A stretch of 15,736 nt of DNA from the NCBI GenBank assembly GCA_947461805.1, contig CANHMJ010000018.1:1-15736 (forward strand). The letters are read 5' to 3'. The notes under the pieces are model-generated. The model did no database searches. It saw nothing but the letters and a program-made list of their open reading frames with translations, and had not been told where the DNA came from. This document shows positions 7,180 to 14,850 of this stretch, piece after piece (position 1 is the stretch's first letter; the number at the start of each line of letters is the position of its first letter). The stretch is from Burkholderiaceae bacterium. Lineage in GTDB: Bacteria; Pseudomonadota; Gammaproteobacteria; Burkholderiales; Burkholderiaceae. Made by a program: the position numbers and the translations under genes.

Positions 7180-10100
7180 CCAAAATCCGATGCTGTGCCC
7201 GCTTCCAACACAATTAATGGCGGCTCTAGGCGGATCGCGATCCGCTTTCCGGAGGAATTACCGGTCTCGGGTCAGCGCGAAGTCATTATGGAGGCGCTGC
7301 GCTCCAACCAAGTAGTGATCGTGTGTGGCGAGACCGGTTCGGGTAAAACCACGCAATTGCCCAAGATTTGTTTGGAGTTGGGCCGCGGGACTATGAATGG
7401 CGGCCGCTTGATTGGCCATACCCAGCCGCGCCGCATCGCCGCTACGGCAACCGCGAAGCGTATCGCCCATGAGCTTGGAACGCCGATGGGTCAGGACGTG
7501 GGTTACCAAATCCGCTTTGCGGACAAGACGACTGCAGGCGCCTCGATCAAACTCATGACGGACGGAATCTTGCTGGCACAGACGCAGCGCGATCCATTGC
7601 TGAAGGCCTATGACACCTTGATCATCGATGAGGCGCACGAGCGCAGCCTCAACATTGATTTTTTATTGGGCTACCTGCGCCAATTGTTACCCAAGCGCCC
7701 TGATCTCAAGATCATCATTACCTCAGCCACGATTGATGCGCAGCGTTTTTCTCAGCACTTTACGATCGGCTCTAAAGCGGTACCAGTGATTGAGGTGAGT
7801 GGCCGGCTGTTTCCAGTAGAGCAGCGCTATGTACCACTTGAGCTGGATGCAAAAAAAGAAGTGATGGATTTGCCGGATGCAGTGGCACAGGCAGTAACGA
7901 ATGTTTGGCGCGAAGGCGCCGCTGGCTCGGGTGATGTGTTGGTTTTTTTGCCGGGCGAGCGAGAGATTCGGGATTGCGCTGAAACCTTGCGAAAAGATTC
8001 CATGTTGCAAAGCCGTTTCCATCCCGATGTATTAACACTCTTTGCACGTCAGTCAGTTACAGAGCAAGAGCGCGTCTTTCAGTCTGGGAATGGCCGCCGT
8101 ATTATTTTGACCACCAACGTTGCTGAAACGTCATTAACCGTCCCCAATATTCGCTATGTGATTGATAGCGGCCTTGCACGCGTGAAGCGCTACTCGTATC
8201 GCAATAAGGTCGAGCAGTTGCAAATCGAGCCGATTTCGCAAGCAGCTGCCAATCAACGGGCGGGACGCTGCGGCCGGGTTTCGGATGGTATTTGCATTCG
8301 GCTTTATAGCCAAGCGGATTTTGAGGCACGGCCACGGTTTACCGACCCTGAAATTTTGCGCAGCTCACTCGCAGCGGTACTGCTTCGAATGAGTGCGCTG
8401 CGACTCTCGAAGATTCAAGACTTTCCATTTATTGATCGGCCGCTGGGTCGTGCAATCGCCGACGGCATTCAATTGCTCGATGAGCTTGGCGCCATTGAGA
8501 CCGAAGGGGAAAACAATACCTTTACCTTAACCAGCACGGGTAGAGCCCTGGCTGATTTACCGCTGGATCCGCGTATCGGTCGAATCTTGCTAGCAGCGCG
8601 AGAGCATCACGCCTTGCGCGAAGTAACGATTATTGCCGCAGCCTTAGCTACGCAAGATCCGCGCGAGCGTCCTATCGATCAAGCCGGAGCAGCTGATCAA
8701 GCCCATCTTATTTTTAAAGACGACAAGTCCGAGTTTTTGAGTTTTGTAAAGCTCTGGGACTGGTATCACCATGCTTTAACGCATAAGCACAGCAATCGCC
8801 AACTTGAAAATCAATGCCGTAGTCAATTTTTGTCGCCACGGCGCCTACGCGAATGGCGTGATGTGCATGGCCAGCTTCACACCATGCTGGGTGAAAAAGG
8901 CTGGAAAGAAAACGGCCTACCTGCAACCTACGAGCAAATTCACTTGGCCTTGTTAACGGGCCTACTGGGTCACGTGGCCAAAAAAGAAGAGGAAGAGCGT
9001 GGTCCGCATGCGGGTTCTTATTTGGGTGCGCGGGGTATTCGGCCGCATATTTGGCCCGGCTCTACATTAGGGAAAAAAGCCGGCGCATGGATTTTGGCAG
9101 GAGAGTTGCAAGAGACCAGCCGCCTGTATGCGCGCACGATTGCGAAGATTGAGCCCCAATGGGTTGAGAAGGTAGCCGCACACCGTTTGGTCAAATCATT
9201 AAGCGACCCGTTTTGGGATAACCGTCAAGGTGAGGTCATGGCCTTTGAGCGGGGAACGCTCTATGGTCTGCCGATTTACCATGGCCGCAAGGTACGCTTT
9301 GCGCCGCATGATGCCCTGGAGACCCGCCAGCTTTTTATTCAGCAGGCCTTGGTGGGTGCCGAGCTATTTGGTCGTATGGAAACCCTCGCCCAAGAAAAAG
9401 AACTAGAGGCACTCAGTAAGAAAACCTACCCCAGTTGCTTTGGGTTCTTTTGGCACAACCGAAAGTTAATACGCGAGATTGAGGCCTTAGAGCACCGCTC
9501 CCGCCGTCCGGATGTATTGGTAGATGAGCAGTTGCTATTTGCTTTTTATGAAAGTCGCCTGCCGAGTGATGTGCTCAGTCGATCTGGTATGCAGGCATGG
9601 CTGCAAAAGACCGCGGATGCAGAAGTAAGCCTGCGTTTGGATAAAGCCGATTTAATGCGCCATGAGGCTGCTGGCATTACCGTTGATCGCTATCCAAAGA
9701 CCTTGAATATGGGTGGCAGTAACCTTAGCCTCACTTACCATTTTGAGCCGGGTAGCATCAAAGATGGCGTGACCTTGGTTATCCCATTGACGGTACTAAA
9801 TCAAATTGATGGCCGCCGCTGCGAGTGGCTGGTCCCCGGCATGTGTGAAGAAAAAACCCTCTTATTGCTTAAATCCCTGCCACAAAAATTACGGCGTCAC
9901 TGCGTGCCCTTACCCGATTACGCCAAAGACTTTATGCAGCGCGTAACGGATGCCAAGCAATTTGGCCTTGGCGATTATATGGATGCCTTGATTACGGATT
10001 TACGCAAGGAAAAGGGGCTGGAATTTAAGCGCACGGATTTTCGTCCCGAGGCATTGCCCGCCCACTGCGCCATGAACTTTCGCTTGATTGATGAGCATGG

Positions 10101-11133
10101 ACGTCAGCTGGAACTTGAGCGTAATTTATCGCGCTTGCGCGCCGAGTATGGTCAAGAGGCTCGCAGTGCGTTTCAGGCGGTGGCCCAAGAAACGGTTGCC
10201 TCTGAGGTTATGCAAGCGGATAGCAAAAAAACCAATACGCCCTCGAGCAATACCCCCGCAACCGCAGCCATTGGGGGTTATCGCCAATGGGATTTTGGTC
10301 CCTTGCCCGAGACGCTGGAGATTCAAAAGGGGAATAAAACCTTGTTTGGCTATCCCGCTTTAGTAGATCGCGGTGATGCAGTCGACCTCGAGGTATTTGA
10401 TGATCTGATTGAGGCGCGTAAGGTCCATTGGCAGGGTTTGCGCCGTTTATTTGCCATCAGTCAAAAAGACACACTGAAGGCCTTGCAAAAACAGATGCCA
10501 GGCGCCCGCGAAATTGGCTTGCTGTTTATTAACATTGGCCAAGTGGATCAATTTATTGAGCAGATACTGCAGCTTGCATTGGAGCGCGCTTTTATGCAGG
10601 ATCCATTGCCAGGTAATGCGGAGGACTTTGCGGAGCGGGTCAGCAGCGGGAAGCCGCGCTTAGCCTTAATTGCCCATGAAATTGCCCGCCATACTTTGGC
10701 TGCGCTCGAGGCGCATGCAGAGACTCAGAAAAAAATGGCACAAGCAAAAGCGGTATCGCAAACTGCCCATGCGGATATGCTTGAACAAATTCAGGGCCTC
10801 ATTTTTCCGAAAATGCTCCTTGAAATTCCCTATGCACAACTGGTGCATTTGCCAAGGTACCTCAAGGCCATTGCGCTGCGCATTGAAAAGATGCGCACTA
10901 ATCCAGCACGGGATGCGCAGTGCCAGCGTGACTGGGAGTCTATTGCTAGGCCATGGCAAAAGCGCCTCCATGGCGCCAAGGGCTCGTCTTATGCGATGCA
11001 GGATGACCCAGGCTTGCGTGATTTTCGTTGGCAACTGGAAGAGCTCCGTGTGGCCCTGTTCGCGCAGGAGCTTAAAACCCCAACCCCAATGTCTTTAAAG
11101 CGCCTAGAAAAGGTCTTAGCAAGCCTGCGTTAG
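7162..11133 (+). CDS. hrpA: ATP-dependent RNA helicase HrpA (DEAH box)
   Basis: HrpA is a large DEAH-box helicase that remodels mRNA and ribosomes; in E. coli it has been linked to mRNA processing and rescue of collided ribosomes. From the ATG at 7162 it has 1323 aa; a GTG at 7159 is an equally weak start, and a stop at 7144-7146 excludes anything further upstream. Motifs are complete: Walker A GETGSGKT (56-63), DEAH (156-159), SAT (188-190), FLPGEREI (262-269), TTNVAETSLT (317-326) and QRAGRCGR (365-372). The helicase core is followed by winged-helix/HA2 and OB regions, then the long HrpA-type C-terminal part (DUF3418 region), roughly 700-1310. A Ser/Thr/Asn/Pro-rich linker lies near 1012-1040. 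Compared with E. coli it lacks the N-terminal extension of some 70 residues before the helicase core. No good ribosome-binding site is visible. Identity is secure. Confidence 0.97.
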   Translation: MPPINQPKSDAVPASNTINGGSRRIAIRFPEELPVSGQREVIMEALRSNQVVIVCGETGSGKTTQLPKICLELGRGTMNGGRLIGHTQPRRIAATATAKRIAHELGTPMGQDVGYQIRFADKTTAGASIKLMTDGILLAQTQRDPLLKAYDTLIIDEAHERSLNIDFLLGYLRQLLPKRPDLKIIITSATIDAQRFSQHFTIGSKAVPVIEVSGRLFPVEQRYVPLELDAKKEVMDLPDAVAQAVTNVWREGAAGSGDVLVFLPGEREIRDCAETLRKDSMLQSRFHPDVLTLFARQSVTEQERVFQSGNGRRIILTTNVAETSLTVPNIRYVIDSGLARVKRYSYRNKVEQLQIEPISQAAANQRAGRCGRVSDGICIRLYSQADFEARPRFTDPEILRSSLAAVLLRMSALRLSKIQDFPFIDRPLGRAIADGIQLLDELGAIETEGENNTFTLTSTGRALADLPLDPRIGRILLAAREHHALREVTIIAAALATQDPRERPIDQAGAADQAHLIFKDDKSEFLSFVKLWDWYHHALTHKHSNRQLENQCRSQFLSPRRLREWRDVHGQLHTMLGEKGWKENGLPATYEQIHLALLTGLLGHVAKKEEEERGPHAGSYLGARGIRPHIWPGSTLGKKAGAWILAGELQETSRLYARTIAKIEPQWVEKVAAHRLVKSLSDPFWDNRQGEVMAFERGTLYGLPIYHGRKVRFAPHDALETRQLFIQQALVGAELFGRMETLAQEKELEALSKKTYPSCFGFFWHNRKLIREIEALEHRSRRPDVLVDEQLLFAFYESRLPSDVLSRSGMQAWLQKTADAEVSLRLDKADLMRHEAAGITVDRYPKTLNMGGSNLSLTYHFEPGSIKDGVTLVIPLTVLNQIDGRRCEWLVPGMCEEKTLLLLKSLPQKLRRHCVPLPDYAKDFMQRVTDAKQFGLGDYMDALITDLRKEKGLEFKRTDFRPEALPAHCAMNFRLIDEHGRQLELERNLSRLRAEYGQEARSAFQAVAQETVASEVMQADSKKTNTPSSNTPATAAIGGYRQWDFGPLPETLEIQKGNKTLFGYPALVDRGDAVDLEVFDDLIEARKVHWQGLRRLFAISQKDTLKALQKQMPGAREIGLLFINIGQVDQFIEQILQLALERAFMQDPLPGNAEDFAERVSSGKPRLALIAHEIARHTLAALEAHAETQKKMAQAKAVSQTAHADMLEQIQGLIFPKMLLEIPYAQLVHLPRYLKAIALRIEKMRTNPARDAQCQRDWESIARPWQKRLHGAKGSSYAMQDDPGLRDFRWQLEELRVALFAQELKTPTPMSLKRLEKVLASLR
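7230..7245. repeat. 16-bp perfect palindrome in the 5' end of hrpA, upstream of argA
   Basis: GCGGATCG followed directly by CGATCCGC is a perfect 16-bp palindrome. It encodes part of the RRIAIR stretch of HrpA (about residues 23-28) and lies about 90 bp upstream of the argA start. It could be a protein-binding site for argA control or a chance result of arginine and isoleucine codons. I recognise no ArgR box in it. Confidence 0.5.
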
Positions 11134-11194
11134 GCTACAAACTGCTTACAATAGAGCTGTAGACCAATCTTTCATTTGCAAACAGGCCATCGAC
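11134..11194 (+). promoter_or_regulatory. Short gap before the five-gene block with a possible -10 box
   Basis: These 61 bp separate hrpA from the next gene. TACAAT at 11147-11152 matches five of six -10 positions, but no acceptable -35 stands 16-18 bp upstream. CTACA (11135-11139) and TGTAG (11158-11162) form a weak 5-bp inverted repeat around it. No terminator for hrpA is visible, so read-through from hrpA is possible. CAGG at 11183-11186 is a plausible ribosome-binding site for the GTG at 11195. Confidence 0.3.
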
Positions 11195-12202
11195 GTGCGT
11201 AAACCCGTATTTTTTCAATTTGCTTTAAAACCGGCAGTTGCTTTTATAGTTGCTTCCATGATGTTCGGAGCAGCGCAGGCCACCAAGCCAGCCGAGCCCA
11301 CGCTGGCGGTCGTTTTGAATTCCGGGGATGCGACTGTGAGTCTAGTGGATATGAAAACCCGCACGGTCACCAAAACTATACCCATCGGTAAAGAGCCGCA
11401 TCACGTTATGTTGACGCCAGATGAGAAAACCTTACTCATTGCCAATGCCATGGGCAACGACATTGCCTTGATGAACCCATTGACCGGTGAAGTCACTGGC
11501 CGCATTCCAAAAATCATTGATCCCTATCACATTGGGTACTCTCCTGATAATCGCTGGTTTATTACTGCTGCGAACCGCCTAGATCGTGTAGATATTTATG
11601 CTGCGAATGGGGCGGACTTGAAGTTAGCCAAAACCATCGCCGTAGGCAAGACACCAAGCCACATTGCATTTACTGCGGATAGCAAGATTGCATTTGTAAC
11701 CATGCAGGATTCCAATGAGCTGGCTGCAATTGATTTGATAAATCAGACCTTACTTTGGAAGATGCCAACCGGGCCAGCGCCGGCTGGACTTTGGATGACG
11801 CCGGGCGATCAGTATCTTTTGGTCGGCATTACCGGCAGCGACTATGTGCAAGTACTTGACTGGCGCAATCGCCGCGAAGTGAAAAAGATTTTGACGGGTA
11901 AAGGCGCTCACAACTTTAGACCACAGGGCGATCGTAAACACGTTTTTGTAACCAATCGCATCGCTTCTACTATTTCTCTGCTCAATATGCAGACCCTTGA
12001 GAAGGTGGGCGACATCACTGGTTTGCCAGCTGGGCCAGACGATATGGAGTTAACACCGGATGGCAAGCACTTGTGGGTCAGCTTTCGGTTTGCACGCAAA
12101 GCAGGCGTGATTGATGTACCCAGCATGAAGTTAATTAGTGTGATTCCGGTCGGCAAATCACCGCACGGTATTTTCTTTCACCCGCGTGCGCCTTGGGAGT
12201 AA
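11195..12202 (+). CDS. Secreted YVTN/YncE-type seven-repeat beta-propeller protein
   Basis: It has 335 aa with a clear signal peptide: basic MRKP start, hydrophobic stretch to about residue 27 and AQA before a likely cleavage after Ala29. The mature part repeats about every 42 residues around a turn like GKxPHxxxxTPDxK, seen at about 66, 108, 151, 193, 235, 278 and 320, which indicates a seven-bladed propeller of the YncE or surface-layer YVTN group. Histidine recurs in repeats 1, 2, 3, 5 and 7. No catalytic motif is recognised. Related propellers serve as binding or scaffold proteins in the periplasm. The start is GTG with CAGG 8 bases upstream; a later ATG would cut the signal peptide. It leads a close-packed run of five genes and lies 8 bp before a secreted deacetylase homologue. 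Fold is confident; function unknown. Confidence 0.85.
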   Translation: MRKPVFFQFALKPAVAFIVASMMFGAAQATKPAEPTLAVVLNSGDATVSLVDMKTRTVTKTIPIGKEPHHVMLTPDEKTLLIANAMGNDIALMNPLTGEVTGRIPKIIDPYHIGYSPDNRWFITAANRLDRVDIYAANGADLKLAKTIAVGKTPSHIAFTADSKIAFVTMQDSNELAAIDLINQTLLWKMPTGPAPAGLWMTPGDQYLLVGITGSDYVQVLDWRNRREVKKILTGKGAHNFRPQGDRKHVFVTNRIASTISLLNMQTLEKVGDITGLPAGPDDMELTPDGKHLWVSFRFARKAGVIDVPSMKLISVIPVGKSPHGIFFHPRAPWE

Positions 12203-12210
12203 TGTAGCGG

Positions 12211-13008
12211 ATGCGCTTCTCAACTAGGCCCTTTCTTTGTTTATCGTTTACCTTAGTCTCCCTATTCGGAGTGAGCCTCGCTCAAGCTAAGACCTGTCAA
12301 AAACCGATTTACCTGACGTTTGATACAGGCAATATGGCGGTGGCTGAAACCGTAGCTGCAATCTTGAAGCGACAGCAGATCAAAGCCACCTTCTTTTTGG
12401 CCAATGAAAAAACATTTCGTGGTGACTACTCTTTGGACGATAGCTGGAAATCCTTTTGGCAAGAGCGGGTCAAAGAAGGGCATCAGTTTGGTAGCCATAC
12501 CTATGATCATGTCTACTACATTAAAGATTTACCAGCAAATGCATCTAGCGATGCACGGGTCCAAATGAAACCGGAGTTCGGTGCCAGCGCCAATCAAGTC
12601 AAATCCATGAACGGCACAGAAGTCTGTGCGGAGATTAATCGGGTAAATACCCGTTTTCAGGAGCTGAGCAACCGACCCTTGGATCCGATTTGGCGTGCTG
12701 CGGGCGGCAAGACCTCGCCTCGGTTGATTGCCATGGCAGAGCAATGTGGATATCGCCACATTGGCTGGGCGCCAGCCGGATTTTTGGGCGATGAGTTAAG
12801 TTCGGAGAAGTTCCCTAATCAAGCCCTTTTAGAAAAAGCCTTACGATCGGTTAAGCCGGGTGATATTACGATGGCGCATTTGGGTATTTGGTCGCGCAAA
12901 GATGCTTGGGCTCCGGCCGTTTTAGAGCCTCTCATTGAGGGCTGGAAACGCAAGGGCTACTGCTTTGATGTCTTGCCATTAAGTCCAGAAAGGGCAAGAC
13001 CAGTATGA
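12211..13008 (+). CDS. Secreted polysaccharide deacetylase-like (NodB homology) protein
   Basis: It has 265 aa with a signal peptide (hydrophobic 7-24, AQA at 24-26), so it acts outside the cytoplasm. The NodB fold is suggested by motif 1 LTFDTG (35-40), KATFFLA (58-64), motif 2 GSHTYDH (94-100, His96 and His100), motif 3 WRAAGG (161-166) and motif 5 MAHLG (221-225, His223). Family enzymes are metal-dependent and remove N- or O-acetyl groups from cell-wall or exported polysaccharides. Here the second Asp of the usual TFDDG motif, a metal ligand, is Thr39, so classical activity is uncertain; I recall similar TFDTG proteins in Burkholderiales but cannot check. The ATG at 12211 is 8 bp after the propeller gene, and the stop overlaps the next start by 4 bases (ATGA), a sign of translational coupling. 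Substrate unknown. Confidence 0.85.
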   Translation: MRFSTRPFLCLSFTLVSLFGVSLAQAKTCQKPIYLTFDTGNMAVAETVAAILKRQQIKATFFLANEKTFRGDYSLDDSWKSFWQERVKEGHQFGSHTYDHVYYIKDLPANASSDARVQMKPEFGASANQVKSMNGTEVCAEINRVNTRFQELSNRPLDPIWRAAGGKTSPRLIAMAEQCGYRHIGWAPAGFLGDELSSEKFPNQALLEKALRSVKPGDITMAHLGIWSRKDAWAPAVLEPLIEGWKRKGYCFDVLPLSPERARPV

Positions 13009-13985
13009 GCTCAGTCGACACCGATTTAGCCATCACTCGCTTATATGGCGAAGTACACGAGAGTCTCTATCGGCATGTCGTGGAACCACTTTTGTTTCAG
13101 TTGAATTGGATTGGATTGGCTGAAGATGCCTACGATGGCATCGAGTGGTTCATGCTGGGCGTCTTGCAAATTGCGATTATTGTGCTTGTTTTGCGGACCT
13201 GGGAGCGAGTTAATCCAGCTGAAGATCAGGGTGCGCACGTGAAGGCAAAGTGGCCTGATATGGCTTATACGCTTTTTCACCGACTTGGATTTTTTCAAGT
13301 GTTCATTTTCTTTGTATTCTCTGGACTTTTTTTCCAGATGCAATCGGTTTTGCACGACTGGCGCTTTGAGCGACTCAATGTTGAAGATTGGTGGCCCGGT
13401 GTCACTACCATTCCGCTAGTGAGCTTTTGCATTTACCTCGTAATGCTGGATTTAGTCGAGTATGTCTATCACCGCGCCTCTCATCGATTTCAGTGGTGGT
13501 GGCAATTGCATACCTTGCATCACAGTCAAGTGGCTATGAATGCCTGGTCAGATGATCGCAATCATGTTATTGATGACATCATGCATGCTTTGGTCTTTGC
13601 ATTTTTTGCCTTGCTTTTTGGCGTCTCCCCAGGCCAGTTTTTCTTTTTGGTTGTTGTCGGTCAATTGATTGAAAGTTGGCAGCACGCGAATCTAAAAATA
13701 CACTTAGGTATTGGGCGCTATCTTCTGATTTCACCGATGTTTCATCGCATGCACCATGCCGTTGGCTACGGGCATGAGGCCATAGGTAAGCCGGGCGTAT
13801 TGGGCGGCTGTAACTTTGGTGTTTTGTTTCCGTGGTGGGATATGCTTTTTAAAACAGCGGTATTTCCAAACGCGGTTTATCCCACCGGAGTGCGGGGCGT
13901 CCATGTTTCTCATTCGATTCTTGCTCAGCAGTGGCAAGGCTTGCGCCACGCCTACCTTCATTTGTTCCGCCTGAGGCGAAAGTAA
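13005..13985 (+). CDS. Fatty acid hydroxylase / sterol desaturase family membrane protein
   Basis: It has 326 aa. Hydrophobic segments lie near 48-64, 94-112, 134-152, 192-206 and 208-224. The diiron histidine motifs of this superfamily are present: HRASH (156-160), HTLHH (169-173) and HRMHH (247-251), with extra histidines at 187, 227 and 257. Such proteins are integral membrane oxygenases that use iron and oxygen to hydroxylate or desaturate lipids, sterols or carotenoids. Bacterial members with this layout are mostly uncharacterised, so no substrate is claimed. The start overlaps the deacetylase stop (ATGA at 13005-13008), with AGGG at 12991-12994 as the likely ribosome-binding site. Its place after two exported proteins hints at an envelope lipid. 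The family is secure; the reaction is not. Confidence 0.88.
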   Translation: MSSVDTDLAITRLYGEVHESLYRHVVEPLLFQLNWIGLAEDAYDGIEWFMLGVLQIAIIVLVLRTWERVNPAEDQGAHVKAKWPDMAYTLFHRLGFFQVFIFFVFSGLFFQMQSVLHDWRFERLNVEDWWPGVTTIPLVSFCIYLVMLDLVEYVYHRASHRFQWWWQLHTLHHSQVAMNAWSDDRNHVIDDIMHALVFAFFALLFGVSPGQFFFLVVVGQLIESWQHANLKIHLGIGRYLLISPMFHRMHHAVGYGHEAIGKPGVLGGCNFGVLFPWWDMLFKTAVFPNAVYPTGVRGVHVSHSILAQQWQGLRHAYLHLFRLRRK

Positions 13986-13989
13986 GCCA

Positions 13990-14850
13990 ATGCAAGGCGT
14001 TCAAAACGTATTTCGTTCTCTTGGTTTGGCCGTGGTGGGCACGATGCATCCCCGTATGCTCTGGCTTAGCTTGCGCCCGTTTTTAATTGTGTCGATTCTT
14101 TGGGGCATCGTCATCTGGTTGATTTGGTCACCTGCGCTGGATATTCTGCGGGTGTTTTTAACCACCTCCATTTTTACCAGTTGGATTCAAACCGTATTAA
14201 CCTGGGTCGGTCTGGATGAAGCGCGCGCCTGGGTCGCCCCTTTGTTTTTGGTGATGCTCTTAATCCCCTTAATCGCAACCAGTTTGTTGGTCTACATTGC
14301 TTTTTCAACTGTTCCAGCGATTGTTGCTGGTGTGATGCGGCAGGGCGCTTATCAAGGTATAGAGGAGCTAGGTAAGGGCGGCATAATCGGCAGTTTTTTC
14401 TACACCATTTGGTCTGCGTTCATTTGCTTGGCTTTAATTATGTTGACTCTACCAGTATGGTGGGTTCCGCCATTGGTAGCGATATTGCCCCCCTTGATTT
14501 GGGGATGGCTAACCATGCGCTTAATGTCGTATGACGTGTTACTCAAGCATGCCACTGCTGCGGAGCGCGATATCTTGCTCGAGCGCTATCGCTGGGCGTT
14601 ATTGGGCATGGGTGTTGCGGCTGGCATGCTGGGTGCGGTGCCTACCTTCTTTTGGGCGACTTCTGCGCTGGCTTTGGTTTTATTTCCCTTTGTTAGTTTC
14701 GTTGCGCTTTGGATCTACTCCATCATCTTTGTTTTTGCCGCACTGTGGTTTGCCCATTTCTTATTGGGCGCACTCAAAGAATTGCGTGCAACGGAAGAGG
14801 CCAAAACGCCGAAGGTGGAGCATGCCGTGATTGACATGGAGGCATCGTAA
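13990..14850 (+). CDS. EI24-domain polytopic inner-membrane protein
   Basis: It has 286 aa and is very hydrophobic, with likely membrane spans near 30-48, 82-112 (probably two), 135-155, 157-175, 201-222 and 225-262 (two), ending in a charged C-terminal tail of about 25 residues. The overall pattern, with the early HPRMLWLSLRPF stretch, fits the EI24 family, which also includes the sulfate transporter CysZ. It is not close enough to CysZ for me to assign sulfate uptake, and no cysteine-synthesis gene is nearby. It begins 4 bp after the hydroxylase gene and ends directly against the next ATG, with no intervening base. Family call is moderate to good; function unknown. Confidence 0.75.
   Translation: MQGVQNVFRSLGLAVVGTMHPRMLWLSLRPFLIVSILWGIVIWLIWSPALDILRVFLTTSIFTSWIQTVLTWVGLDEARAWVAPLFLVMLLIPLIATSLLVYIAFSTVPAIVAGVMRQGAYQGIEELGKGGIIGSFFYTIWSAFICLALIMLTLPVWWVPPLVAILPPLIWGWLTMRLMSYDVLLKHATAAERDILLERYRWALLGMGVAAGMLGAVPTFFWATSALALVLFPFVSFVALWIYSIIFVFAALWFAHFLLGALKELRATEEAKTPKVEHAVIDMEAS

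Noticed and set aside
13990..14850. CysZ sulfate transporter
   Set aside because: It shares the EI24 family pattern only; no cysteine or sulfate gene is nearby and similarity by eye is not specific, so only the family is named.
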